From contig JAGAMO010000009.1 of NCBI GenBank assembly GCA_017624675.1, forward strand, positions 124,001 to 188,000: a stretch of DNA of 64,000 nt, in the 5' to 3' direction. Source of the DNA: Clostridia bacterium (GTDB taxonomy: Bacteria > Bacillota > Clostridia > Oscillospirales > Acutalibacteraceae). The notes beneath the pieces are model-generated. The model did not search any database. It was not told where the DNA came from and saw only the letters and a program-made list of their open reading frames with translations. The position numbers were made by a program, and so were the translations under genes. Positions 15,403 to 24,540 of the stretch are shown one piece after another; the first letter of the stretch is position 1, and each line of letters starts with the position of its first letter.

Positions 15403-16785
15403 ATGAAAATCCAAATTTTCGACAAGACCGTGTCTTCAAAAAATCAAACCTTTAGTTTTAAGGAGAAGCTTGAAATTGCTCGTCAGCTTGAAAAGCTGTG
15501 TGTTGACGCCATTGAGCTTCCCGCAATTGAAAATCCCACTACCGATATTTTGCTTGTGAAAACCGTTGCTTCTTTTGTGAAAAACAGCGTTATTTCGGTT
15601 GGCGCAGGCTACACCGAGGAAAGCCTTAAAAACGCTTTGACCTCTCTTGCAACTGCCGCACACCCACGCATTAGAATTGAGGTGCCTGTTTCAACTGTTG
15701 GTATGGAATACACCTGCCACAAAAAGGCACCTAAAATGCTTGAAACTGTTGCATTTTTGGTTGAAGAAGCCAAAAAGCAGTGTGCAGACATTGAATTTTG
15801 CGCTGTTGACGCCACAAGAGCCGAGGCTGATTTCTTAAAAGACATTATTTTGACCGCTTGTGAAAAGGGCGCTAACATTGTGACCGTTTGCGACAATGCG
15901 GCTGAAATGATGCCAGACGATTTTGGCAAGTTCATTAAAGAAATCGCAGACTTTATTCCCGAAAATGTTGTTTTGGGCGTTTCGGCAGACAATAAAAACG
16001 GTCTTGCCGCCGCTTGTGGTATTGAGGCTGTCAAGAACGGCGCTGAAATGCTTAAAACATCGGTTTCAAATGACGAGATTTCGCTTGAAACTGTTGGCAA
16101 TATCATTAAAAACTGCGGCGCTAAGAACGGATTTGAAAGCGAACTTAAATACACCGAAATGCACCGCATTTTAAAGCAAATCGGCAGAATCATTGCCACC
16201 GCTAAGGACGAAAGAAGCGTTGTAACATCTGCAAGTCACGACGAAAGCGGCATTAATCTTGACAAAAACGACTCTAAAGAGACTGTTCTGACCGCTGTTT
16301 CACAGCTCGGCTACGATTTAACCGAGGAAGACGGCACAAAGGTTTACGAAGAATTTTTGCGCGTTGCAGGTAAAAAGACTGTGGGCGCCCGCGAGCTTGA
16401 CGCCGTTGTGGCAAGTGTTGCTTTGCAGGTTCCTCCCACATATAAACTCGTAAGTTATGTTATAAACAGCGGTAACATTATTTCCACCACCGCTCAAATC
16501 ACAATGGAAAAGGACGGCAAACAGCTTCAGGGCATCTGTCTTGGCGACGGTCCTGTTGATGCGGCATTTTTGGCCGTTGAACAGATTGTTGGTCACCACT
16601 ATGAGCTTGACGATTTCCAAATTCAGTCGGTAACCGAGGGTAAACAGGCCTTGGGCTCGGCTGTTGTTAAACTCAGAAGCGGCGGAAAGCTTTATTCAGG
16701 CAACGGTATCTCGACTGATATTTTGTCTGCAAGTGTCCGTGCTTACATTAACGCCGTTAACAAAATTGTTTATGAGGAGGCGTAA
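15403..16785 (+). CDS. Catalytically degenerate 2-isopropylmalate synthase homologue with intact LeuA regulatory domain
   Basis: 460 residues: an HMGL/DRE-TIM barrel (about 1-250), linker domain (about 260-340), and LeuA-type allosteric domain (about 340-457; GDGPVDAAFLAVEQI, SGNGISTDILSASVRAYINA). The barrel has lost its chemistry. The family motif FDTTLRDGEQ reads FDKTVSSKNQ here (residues 6-15), replacing the catalytic Arg and metal Asp by Ser11 and Ser12. The metal HTH motif reads SAD (Ser194, Asp196), and the downstream GxGERxGN loop is absent. It should not make isopropylmalate. The kept C-terminal domain could still sense leucine or a related acid. It is the first gene of the T-box operon, with its TAA 3 bases before the next start. 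Regulatory subunit is the favoured role; this is inference. Confidence 0.85.
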   Translation: MKIQIFDKTVSSKNQTFSFKEKLEIARQLEKLCVDAIELPAIENPTTDILLVKTVASFVKNSVISVGAGYTEESLKNALTSLATAAHPRIRIEVPVSTVGMEYTCHKKAPKMLETVAFLVEEAKKQCADIEFCAVDATRAEADFLKDIILTACEKGANIVTVCDNAAEMMPDDFGKFIKEIADFIPENVVLGVSADNKNGLAAACGIEAVKNGAEMLKTSVSNDEISLETVGNIIKNCGAKNGFESELKYTEMHRILKQIGRIIATAKDERSVVTSASHDESGINLDKNDSKETVLTAVSQLGYDLTEEDGTKVYEEFLRVAGKKTVGARELDAVVASVALQVPPTYKLVSYVINSGNIISTTAQITMEKDGKQLQGICLGDGPVDAAFLAVEQIVGHHYELDDFQIQSVTEGKQALGSAVVKLRSGGKLYSGNGISTDILSASVRAYINAVNKIVYEEA

Positions 16786-16788
16786 AGC

Positions 16789-19293
16789 TTGAAATACTCA
16801 TTTTTAACAAAGGGTTGGCACAATAATACTTTTGACGAGTTTTGCGCCATTGCAAAAGACTTAAAATTTAAAGGAATTGAGCTTCACAATATTCATAACC
16901 GCCTTTTCACCGATAAGGACGGTGCTTTTCACGATTACGCTGCGGCTAAAACCGTTCGAAAATTGTTTGAAATGAAGCTTCAAATCCCTTGTATTGATAC
17001 CATCTGCAACTTGGCAGATGCCTCTCGGGAAAATGAAAACATAAAGGAAATTGAAGCTTGTATTGATATTGCTTCAAACCTTAAAATTCCTTATATCCGC
17101 ATTTATGCCAGTGAAAAGGAATACACCGAAGAGAAAAACCAAAATGTTGCAAACATTATCACAAAGGTGCTTCCCTTAGCGGAGGAGAAAAATGTTTGTC
17201 TGCTTTTGGAAACCAGCGGTATTTATGCCGATACTTCAAAGCTCAGAGCCATTTTGGAAAGCTTTGCAAGTGACACCTTGGGTGCGCTTTGGGATATGTA
17301 TTCTCCCTATTTCGTTTGCGACGAGCAACCCGATACCACAATTAAGAACTTAGGCGCTTATATAAAGCATGTTCATATTAAGGACGCTGTCAAAACCCCA
17401 GACGGTACTGAATTTTGCCTTATGGGCGAGGGCGAGGCTCCCATTAAGCAAATGATGCAGGCTTTAAGAAGTGTTAACTTCGACGGCTTCATTTCTCTTG
17501 AGTGGGACCCCAAATGGTGCGAAGAGTTAGACGATATGGAGATTATCTTCTCCCAATTCGTAAACTATATGAAGCAGTTTAGCGACACTTCAAAGAGTGA
17601 CAATTCCCTTTACTACAACCGTGCCCACACAGGAAAATATGTTTGGGAAAAAGACCGTCTTATTGACTGCACCTTCTCTGAAGTGCTTGACAGAATGGTC
17701 CTAGAATTCCCCGACCAATATGCTTTCAAATACACAACACTTGACTACACAAGAACCTACAGCGAGTTCAGAGACGATGTTGACACCTTTGCCCGCTCCC
17801 TTATTTCAATGGGTGTTAAAGCAGGCTCCCATGTTGCTGTTTGGGCTTCAAATGTTCCCCAATGGTTTATTGCTTTCTGGGCAACCGTTAAATTGGGTGC
17901 TGTTTTGGTAACCGTTAACACAGCATATAAAATTCACGAGATTGAATATCTTTTGAAGCAGTCGGATACCCATACCCTTATTATGACCGAAGGCTCAAAG
18001 GACTGTAACTACGGCGAAATTATTGCCGAGCTTTGCCCCGAACTTAAAAGCACAAAGGTGGGCTCCCCCTTGCACAGTAAGAGACTGCCCTTCCTTAGAA
18101 ATGTTATAACTGTTGGCTATCGTTTAAAGGGCGCAATGACTTGGGATGAAGCAATTACCCGTTCTTCTCAGGTGCCCGTGAGCGAGGTTTACCGAATGGC
18201 TGCATTGGTTGACAAGGACGATGTTTGCAATATGCAATACACCTCGGGTACAACAGGCTTCCCCAAGGGCGTTATGTTAACACATTACAATGTTGTTAAT
18301 AATGGAAAATACATCGGCGACAGAATGGAGCTTTCCACTGCCGACCGAATGATGATACAAGTACCAATGTTTCACTGCTTTGGAATGGTGCTTTCTATGA
18401 CATCTTCAATGACCCACGGCGCCACAATGTGTCCCATGCCTTATTTCTCGCCAAAATCATCTTTGGCTTGTATCAACAGTGAGCGCATCACTGCATTTAA
18501 CGGAGTTCCCACCATGTTTATTGCAATGATGAACCACGCCGATTTTGCCAAAACCGATTTCTCTCATATCCGCGTTGGAATTATGGCAGGTTCTAACTGC
18601 CCTGCCGACCTTATGAAGAGAGCGACGGTTGATTTCAATATGAAAGAAATCGTTTCGGTTTACGGTCAGACCGAGGCTTCCCCCGGTTGCACTATGAGTA
18701 GTTATTTTGACTCTCTCGAAGTTCGCACCGAAACGGTTGGCTCGGCATTTGCTAATGTTGAGTGTAAAATTGTTGACCCCGAAACAGGTCTTGACTGTCC
18801 CGACGGTGTAAACGGCGAGTTTGTTGCCCGAGGATACAACATTATGAAGGGCTATTACAAAATGCCCACCGCCACCGCCGAGGCTATTGACAAGGACGGT
18901 TGGCTCCACACAGGCGACTTGGCTTGTCGTGACAGTGATGGTAACTACCGAATCACAGGCAGACTCAAAGATATGATTATCCGCGGTGGTGAGAACATTT
19001 ATCCCAAGGAAATTGAGGAATTTATCTACACCTGTGATAAGGTTAAGGACGTTCAGGTTATCGGCGTTCCCGACAAGCAGTATGGCGAGGAGATTTACGC
19101 TTCCATTATCCTTAAGAAAGGCGAAACCATGACCGAGGACGAAATGAAGGCATATATTGCCGCTAATATGGCTCGTCACAAGGTGCCCCGTTATATTGAA
19201 TTTGTTGACTCTTTCCCCATGAACGCCGCAGGCAAAATCTTAAAATACAAAATGCGCGAGGATGCGGCAAAAAGATTAGGACTTGATAAGTAA
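16789..19293 (+). CDS. Fusion of xylose-isomerase-like TIM barrel and acyl-CoA synthetase/AMP ligase
   Basis: 834 residues, TTG start 9 bases after a GAGGAGG-like site. Residues 1-262 form a sugar-phosphate isomerase/epimerase-type TIM barrel with putative metal ligands Glu141 (LLLETSG), Asp169 (ALWDMY), His196 (HVHIKD) and Glu238 (SLEWD) all present. Residues about 290-834 form an ANL-family ligase: YTSGTTGFPKG (about 484-494), YGQTEASPG, HTGDLACRD, GRLKDMIIRGGENIYPKE and the C-terminal catalytic Lys in NAAGKILK. The ligase half resembles FadD-like medium-chain acyl-CoA synthetases. No frameshift or internal stop separates the halves, so the fusion is real in this sequence. The substrate is unknown; linking isomerisation to acid activation is inferred. 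Its stop overlaps the next start by one base. Confidence 0.9.
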   Translation: MKYSFLTKGWHNNTFDEFCAIAKDLKFKGIELHNIHNRLFTDKDGAFHDYAAAKTVRKLFEMKLQIPCIDTICNLADASRENENIKEIEACIDIASNLKIPYIRIYASEKEYTEEKNQNVANIITKVLPLAEEKNVCLLLETSGIYADTSKLRAILESFASDTLGALWDMYSPYFVCDEQPDTTIKNLGAYIKHVHIKDAVKTPDGTEFCLMGEGEAPIKQMMQALRSVNFDGFISLEWDPKWCEELDDMEIIFSQFVNYMKQFSDTSKSDNSLYYNRAHTGKYVWEKDRLIDCTFSEVLDRMVLEFPDQYAFKYTTLDYTRTYSEFRDDVDTFARSLISMGVKAGSHVAVWASNVPQWFIAFWATVKLGAVLVTVNTAYKIHEIEYLLKQSDTHTLIMTEGSKDCNYGEIIAELCPELKSTKVGSPLHSKRLPFLRNVITVGYRLKGAMTWDEAITRSSQVPVSEVYRMAALVDKDDVCNMQYTSGTTGFPKGVMLTHYNVVNNGKYIGDRMELSTADRMMIQVPMFHCFGMVLSMTSSMTHGATMCPMPYFSPKSSLACINSERITAFNGVPTMFIAMMNHADFAKTDFSHIRVGIMAGSNCPADLMKRATVDFNMKEIVSVYGQTEASPGCTMSSYFDSLEVRTETVGSAFANVECKIVDPETGLDCPDGVNGEFVARGYNIMKGYYKMPTATAEAIDKDGWLHTGDLACRDSDGNYRITGRLKDMIIRGGENIYPKEIEEFIYTCDKVKDVQVIGVPDKQYGEEIYASIILKKGETMTEDEMKAYIAANMARHKVPRYIEFVDSFPMNAAGKILKYKMREDAAKRLGLDK

Positions 19294-20099
19294 TGTATAA
19301 GGACTTTTATGTAATTGATGCCCACTGCCATATCTACCCCGAAAAAATCGCCTCAAAGGCGGTTGCGGGGACCGATAATTTTTACGGTGTTACTTCGGCA
19401 AACAAGGGCACCATCTCGGACCTTTTGGAGCGTGGCGACAAGACAGGGGTTGACCATTTTATAGTTCAGTCGGTTGCAACAACCCCAAAACAGGTAAACA
19501 GCATAAACGAGTTTATCTCAAACAGTGTGGCGCTTTACCCCGACCGCTTTACAGGTCTTGGAACTCTCCACCCCGAAAGTGAGGACATTAATGGCGACAT
19601 TGAAAGACTTGTTGAATTGGGACTAAAGGGTGTTAAACTCCACCCCGATATTCAAGCCTTTAAGCTTGATGATTACCGTTGCCTTAAAATTTATGAGGAG
19701 TGCGAAAAGAGAGGTCTTATAATGCTTCTCCACACAGGAGACAGCCGTTATGACTATTCTAACCCCAACCGTCTTTTGCCTTTGCTTAAAACCTATACAA
19801 ACCTCACCTTTATCGGCGCCCATTTCGGGGGTTACTCGATTTGGGACGAGGCGGCAGAGAAATTATGCGGTATAGATAATTTCTATGTTGACTGTTCTTC
19901 CTCTTTTCCTTTCATAGAAAAGCAACAGGCAAAGGAACTTATAAAACGCTATACTGCTGACAAAATCCTCTTTGGCACCGACTATCCAATGTGGGATGCG
20001 GTAAGCGAACTTGATTATTTCTTCTCTTTAGGTCTTGACGAATGCCAAATAAAGAGTATACTTAGTTTAAACGCTAAAAAAGTTTTCAATTTGGAGTGA
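19293..20099 (+). CDS. Amidohydrolase-2 family TIM-barrel metal enzyme
   Basis: 268 residues. Metal-site motifs occur in order: DAHCHIYP (HxH, residues about 9-16), VKLHPD, LLHTGD, GAHFGG and FGTDYP (terminal Asp). This pattern belongs to the amidohydrolase-2/decarboxylase group (isomerase, hydrolase or non-oxidative decarboxylase activities), not to DNases of the TatD group. The ATG overlaps the ligase stop (TAATG), so the two are coupled. Its presence beside an acid-activating ligase suggests processing of a carboxylic acid or lactone, but no substrate can be named. Confidence 0.87.
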   Translation: MYKDFYVIDAHCHIYPEKIASKAVAGTDNFYGVTSANKGTISDLLERGDKTGVDHFIVQSVATTPKQVNSINEFISNSVALYPDRFTGLGTLHPESEDINGDIERLVELGLKGVKLHPDIQAFKLDDYRCLKIYEECEKRGLIMLLHTGDSRYDYSNPNRLLPLLKTYTNLTFIGAHFGGYSIWDEAAEKLCGIDNFYVDCSSSFPFIEKQQAKELIKRYTADKILFGTDYPMWDAVSELDYFFSLGLDECQIKSILSLNAKKVFNLE

Positions 20100-20104
20100 T
20101 ATAA

Positions 20105-21394
20105 ATGAGTAACTACAAAAAGGGTACACAGTGTGTTCAGGGCGGTTACACCCCCGGCAACGGTGAACCTAGACAAATCCCCATTATTCAAAGCACAACC
20201 TTTAAATATGCTACCAGCGAAGATATGGGTAAGCTCTTTGATTTAGAGGCAAGCGGATATTTCTACACCCGTTTGCAAAACCCCACTAACGACAGTGTTG
20301 CCGCTAAAATTTGCGAGTTAGAGGGCGGTACTGCCGCAATGCTTACCTCTTCGGGTCAGGCAGCATCCTTCTATTCCATTTTTAATATTGCATCTTGCGG
20401 CGACCACATTGTTTCCTCCTCCACAATTTATGGCGGAACCTACAACCTCTTTGCCGTTACAATGAAGAGAATGGGCATTGAGTTTACATTTGTAAGCCCC
20501 GACTGTACCGAGGAAGAATTGAACGCGGCTTTCAGACCCAACACAAAGGCAGTTTTCGGCGAAACCATCGCAAACCCTGCTTTGGCAGTTTTGGATATTG
20601 AAAAGTTTGCAAATGCGGCTCACAGCCACGGTGTTCCCCTTATTGTTGACAACACCTTTGCAACCCCCGTTAATTGCAGACCCTTTGAGTGGGGCGCAGA
20701 TATCGTTATCCACTCCACCACAAAGTATATGGACGGTCACGGTGCAGGTGTTGGCGGTTGTATCGTAGACTCGGGTAAATTTGACTGGACTAAATATCCC
20801 GAAAAGTTTGCAGGTCTTTGCACCCCCGACGAAAGCTACCACGGCGTGACCTATACCGAGCGTTTCGGTCTTGGCGGCGCATTTATCACAAAAGCTACTG
20901 CTCAGCTTATGAGAGACTTTGGCTCAATTCAGTCTCCCCAAAACGCATTTTTACTAAACTTAGGACTTGAGAGTCTTCATCTTAGAATGAAACGCCACTG
21001 CGAAAACGCTATTGCAGTTGCAAAGGCTTTAAAGGACGACGACCGCATTGCTTGGATTACCTGTCCTAATTTAGAGGGCGACAAGTATTACGAACTCGCA
21101 CAAAAATATTTGCCAAACGGCGGTTGCGGTGTTGTAAGCTTTGGTGTTAAGGGTGGAAGAAAGAATGCAGAAGCCTTTATGAAGGGTCTTAAAATTGCGG
21201 CTATCGAAACCCACGTTGCCGATGCCCGTTCTTGCTGTTTGCACCCCGCAAGTGCTACCCACAGACAGATGAACGATGCAGAATTAGAGGCCTGTGGAAT
21301 TTCTGCCGACTTGGTTCGTTTCTCTTGCGGTATTGAAGATGCCGAAGACTTAATTGCCGACATTAAACAGGCTTTAGATTCAGTTCAGTTTTAA
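20105..21394 (+). CDS. metY: O-acetylhomoserine aminocarboxypropyltransferase/sulfhydrylase-like PLP enzyme
   Basis: 429-residue Cys/Met-metabolism PLP enzyme. Visible: TKYMDGHGAGVGG with the PLP Lys (HSTTK), YTRLQNPTNDSVAAKICELEG near the N-terminus, SSGQAASFYSIF, and VDNTFATP before the PLP Lys. The sequence around TRLQNPT and the length match MetY (sulfide plus O-acetylhomoserine to homocysteine) better than cystathionine lyases. It is the last gene of the T-box operon, 5 bases after the amidohydrolase. A sulfhydrylase under a probable Leu T-box is unusual and may mean a different gamma-replacement substrate. A terminator follows. Confidence 0.85.
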   Translation: MSNYKKGTQCVQGGYTPGNGEPRQIPIIQSTTFKYATSEDMGKLFDLEASGYFYTRLQNPTNDSVAAKICELEGGTAAMLTSSGQAASFYSIFNIASCGDHIVSSSTIYGGTYNLFAVTMKRMGIEFTFVSPDCTEEELNAAFRPNTKAVFGETIANPALAVLDIEKFANAAHSHGVPLIVDNTFATPVNCRPFEWGADIVIHSTTKYMDGHGAGVGGCIVDSGKFDWTKYPEKFAGLCTPDESYHGVTYTERFGLGGAFITKATAQLMRDFGSIQSPQNAFLLNLGLESLHLRMKRHCENAIAVAKALKDDDRIAWITCPNLEGDKYYELAQKYLPNGGCGVVSFGVKGGRKNAEAFMKGLKIAAIETHVADARSCCLHPASATHRQMNDAELEACGISADLVRFSCGIEDAEDLIADIKQALDSVQF

Positions 21395-21406
21395 TTGATA
21401 CAAAAC

Positions 21407-21439
21407 AAAAGACTCGATGAAATTCATCGAGTCTTTTTT
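21407..21439. terminator. Bidirectional terminator between metY and the DUF4340 gene
   Basis: GACTCGATGAA and TTCATCGAGTC form an 11-bp stem with a one-base centre (hairpin loop taken from the ends), flanked by AAAA and TTTTTT. It serves both convergent genes. Confidence 0.9.
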
Positions 21440-21440
21440 A

Positions 21441-22937
21441 TTATTCTATTGTTTCGCCATTTATCAGTTTTTCAACAAGTTTTGCTATATTGTCAAGCGC
21501 ACTTGCGGTAACCTTACCCATATCAATTCCGTCTAATGTTGCCTGATAACGGGTTGCATTAACCTTTGTGAATATAACATTGATATCATTACCGTCTTTA
21601 TTCTTAAGTCTGAATGCAATATCGGCAGTTGGAGTTATGTTTTCAGTCGTATGGTCCTGAGTTGTGATTGAAATACACTCAGCATAGAAGTTTTGGAAGT
21701 TTGAAGATTTAAGCTTTTTGCCGTTATAGATAACTGTATATTTTTCTTCGTCTTCCTCGTCATTTTTAGAAATATCAAAAGAATAAGACTTATCTTTTGT
21801 TTCAAAGGTGAATTTAGAAATGTTATCAATATTTACTGTAAACAGCATATTTTCATAGAAATCAACAGGTGTGCAACTTACAAAAACTCCTATATTAGAA
21901 GCAGCTACTCTATGAATAAGCTTACTGTCATCTCCGACAACAGCATAATCACCGTCCTCCTGCAAAGCAAACTTGTAGGTTATGGTCTTACCGTCAGCAG
22001 TCATAACCGTTGTGAGGTCGGGGTTGTCAAGACCAAACTTTTGCAAGGAAGCTGCAGAAACATCATAAGAATATGCACCCGCAACCAAAATTCCGTTCTG
22101 ATAAAGGGGTAAAACATTCTCTATTCCCTTTGCCAAGCGTCTTTGGGGAGAGGTTACCAAGTATCTGAAATATTCGGAAATGGAATTGTCTTTATTTTCT
22201 TCAATCTTCAAAGTTTGAGGGAAGTTTTTACCGCTTATAGTTAAGGTATTAAACACCTCCAGTTCTGCGCCGAAACCTGCAATACTATCGGTATTTGCAA
22301 AATCAAGAAGTTCAACCTGTAAAGAGGTGTTAACACTTTCGTCTACAAGATAAATCTTGTCTCCTCCGTCCAACTTTAAATAATATCCGCTGTTATCGGG
22401 AGATTTTTGACCCAAGTTTACTGTGTAAGACTCACCTTCTTTAAGTGTAACGGTCGCCTTCACGGTGGGAGCGGTCAAACCGCACTCCTCAGCGGTTTTT
22501 TGGGTGATTTCTCTTTTTGCCGATATATCGGTCAAGGCTTTGACTACCGCCTCTATTGTGGCAGAGTCGGTAAGCTCCTTTGAAACCTGACGGGTGTACC
22601 AATTTAAAACATCATCCTCGGTTTCAGAGAAAAGTTCTATTTTTTCTTCGCCCTTTAAAAGAGTTACTGTCTGGACATTTTCTTTTTTCGCTTTTTTAAC
22701 CGTAATAGAAGCTGAATCTGTAGAAGAATTACCGCTTCCATCATCTAAAACGGGGATTAGTTTTACAACCGCAACAGTGCCGCCAATCAACACACAAAGC
22801 GCCAAGACTCCTGCCAAAATCTTAGGCAGGAGTTTTTTGGTTTTAACATTTGTGTCATTATGAGCTGTGGGGTCTGAAAATATTGTGGAAAACTCTTCGG
22901 TTGTACCTTTATTTTCTTTTTCGGGAAAATCAGCCAT
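21441..22937 (-). CDS. DUF4340-domain membrane-anchored protein of a Gld-type ABC module
   Basis: 498 residues starting MADFPEKENKGTTEEF. ATG 22937 is preferred: AAGGA lies 9 bases upstream, and the longer frame would need a TTG at 22961. One N-terminal transmembrane segment (about residues 37-59), then a repeated beta-rich DUF4340 region outside (VQTVTLLKGEEKIELF is the usual entry motif). In many Bacteria this family sits after gldG-like genes, as here with a 1-base gap. It probably works with the transporter on the outer face; the exact role is unknown. Confidence 0.8.
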   Translation of the reverse strand: MADFPEKENKGTTEEFSTIFSDPTAHNDTNVKTKKLLPKILAGVLALCVLIGGTVAVVKLIPVLDDGSGNSSTDSASITVKKAKKENVQTVTLLKGEEKIELFSETEDDVLNWYTRQVSKELTDSATIEAVVKALTDISAKREITQKTAEECGLTAPTVKATVTLKEGESYTVNLGQKSPDNSGYYLKLDGGDKIYLVDESVNTSLQVELLDFANTDSIAGFGAELEVFNTLTISGKNFPQTLKIEENKDNSISEYFRYLVTSPQRRLAKGIENVLPLYQNGILVAGAYSYDVSAASLQKFGLDNPDLTTVMTADGKTITYKFALQEDGDYAVVGDDSKLIHRVAASNIGVFVSCTPVDFYENMLFTVNIDNISKFTFETKDKSYSFDISKNDEEDEEKYTVIYNGKKLKSSNFQNFYAECISITTQDHTTENITPTADIAFRLKNKDGNDINVIFTKVNATRYQATLDGIDMGKVTASALDNIAKLVEKLINGETIE

Positions 22938-22938
22938 A

Positions 22939-24525
22939 TTATGCGTTCCTTCTCTTAACAAATACTACTATACCAACAGCCAAGATAACTATCGGGATAA
23001 TAAACATAAAGATAACTCTAACTGTGTTTGCGGAAGCCTCGGTTACAGACTCATAGAAGCTTTCGTTAGTTATGCTCTTGGTAACAAAGGAAATTCCTGT
23101 GTCACCAACATTTGAAGCGCGGTCGGTCATAGCAAGAGCCAAATTCTTATTGGCAACCGACCCAGCCTCATTATAATCCGATGCTAAGAAATAACTACTT
23201 GAGAATACTGTCACAGTGCTTTGAATTTTCTTGTTATCATCATCATAGTCAACTTTGCTTGACTCAACAATCAAAGAATAGGGGCCCTTTTCGGCTTCCT
23301 TTGCGCCGTCCCAACCGGCAGTAACGCCCTTGGGAGCCTTTACAGTAGTCTCAAAACATTCAACAACCGAAACGGTCTTTGAATCGGTCTTGTCATCCCA
23401 CAAAGATTTCATAGGAACGTTGTTTCCTGTAATAGTGACTTGCGAGGTTGAAATGTCCTTAATCTTTCCTGTGCTTTGACCCACAAATGTTGTCGGCTCG
23501 TCAACAATGTAATAGCCTTCGCTGGTTTCATAAAGAATACCGTCGCTAATTTCAATTCCCCACTCGTTAAGGTATGAGTAAAGGGCTGTGAGATAAGGCG
23601 CAGAGGCATCGGCAAATACCATAAGACCTTTTCCTAACTTTCCGTCATTTTTAAGGAAAGCGGCAATTTCATTGAGTTCAGACTCGATAAAGTCGGTGGT
23701 GGGAGCGGCAATTACGAAAACATCGTATTTGTCTGAAATTTTGCCCAACACGCCCTCTGTGAGAACTTCAACCTTGTAGTTGTTTTTCTCAAGCAAATCT
23801 TTATAGCTTGCGGTCAAATCATTTGAGGAATGACCCACATAAAGACCAACGCTTACATCCTTTTTGCTTAAAGAATAAGCCACCGCACTTGTTAAAGCGG
23901 TCTCGATGTTGTTACCTGTAACAACAGAGGTGGTTATACCGTAAGAAGCATAGGAGTTATCCTCTTGCAATTCGTAAATATCGGTAAAACCTAACTTTTT
24001 GAATTTCTTTGTACCATCCTCACGGGTGGACGATACGATAATACCGCCAATCTCCAAGTCCTCGGTGCCATATTCAGCGGCTATTTTTGTAAACTCAGAG
24101 GACTGGGTATCCATAAACTTAACATTAATCTTATCGTTATAAGAATTATATTTTTCAATAAGTTTTACAGTCTGATTAAAATAAGATGTGGTAGATGCGT
24201 CAGCAATAACGCTATATGTCTGTTCAGCAAGTGAGCCAACATAACCTGAATAGTTTTCCTCGGTAGCACAAACGATAATATCTACCTCTTTGTCGATAGA
24301 CTTAATGTACTCAATATTTTCCTCACTTATGGAGTTTTCTTTTTGCGCTGTCATATCAAATTCAAGCACAAATCGGTCGCTAAGTGCAGTTACCAAAACA
24401 TTGAAAACAATAATAGCGGTTAAAACTATTGCGGTTATTGCAATAGAGTAACCTCCTTTTTTAGCAAAAAGGGTGTTTTTAAGGAGTTTTTGCTTAGGAA
24501 TTTTAATCTTGATTTTCTTTTCCAT
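22939..24525 (-). CDS. GldG-family ABC transport auxiliary protein
   Basis: 528 residues with an N-terminal TM helix (about 28-50), a large extracytoplasmic domain containing an ABC_transp_aux/GldG-like core (YDVFVIAAPTTDFIESELNEIAAFLKNDGKLGKGLMVFAD), and a C-terminal TM helix (about 500-522) ending KRRNA. Family members accompany an ABC permease and ATPase and, in Bacteroidetes, are needed for gliding. In Clostridia the function is undefined. It follows the permease gene by 15 bases in the same transcript. Confidence 0.85.
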   Translation of the reverse strand: MEKKIKIKIPKQKLLKNTLFAKKGGYSIAITAIVLTAIIVFNVLVTALSDRFVLEFDMTAQKENSISEENIEYIKSIDKEVDIIVCATEENYSGYVGSLAEQTYSVIADASTTSYFNQTVKLIEKYNSYNDKINVKFMDTQSSEFTKIAAEYGTEDLEIGGIIVSSTREDGTKKFKKLGFTDIYELQEDNSYASYGITTSVVTGNNIETALTSAVAYSLSKKDVSVGLYVGHSSNDLTASYKDLLEKNNYKVEVLTEGVLGKISDKYDVFVIAAPTTDFIESELNEIAAFLKNDGKLGKGLMVFADASAPYLTALYSYLNEWGIEISDGILYETSEGYYIVDEPTTFVGQSTGKIKDISTSQVTITGNNVPMKSLWDDKTDSKTVSVVECFETTVKAPKGVTAGWDGAKEAEKGPYSLIVESSKVDYDDDNKKIQSTVTVFSSSYFLASDYNEAGSVANKNLALAMTDRASNVGDTGISFVTKSITNESFYESVTEASANTVRVIFMFIIPIVILAVGIVVFVKRRNA

Positions 24526-24540
24526 TTTAAAACCTCCTCT

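Noticed and set aside
15403..21394. The T-box operon considered as an ordinary leucine biosynthesis operon.
   Set aside because: The LeuA-like protein lacks all catalytic metal ligands, and leuB, leuC and leuD are absent.
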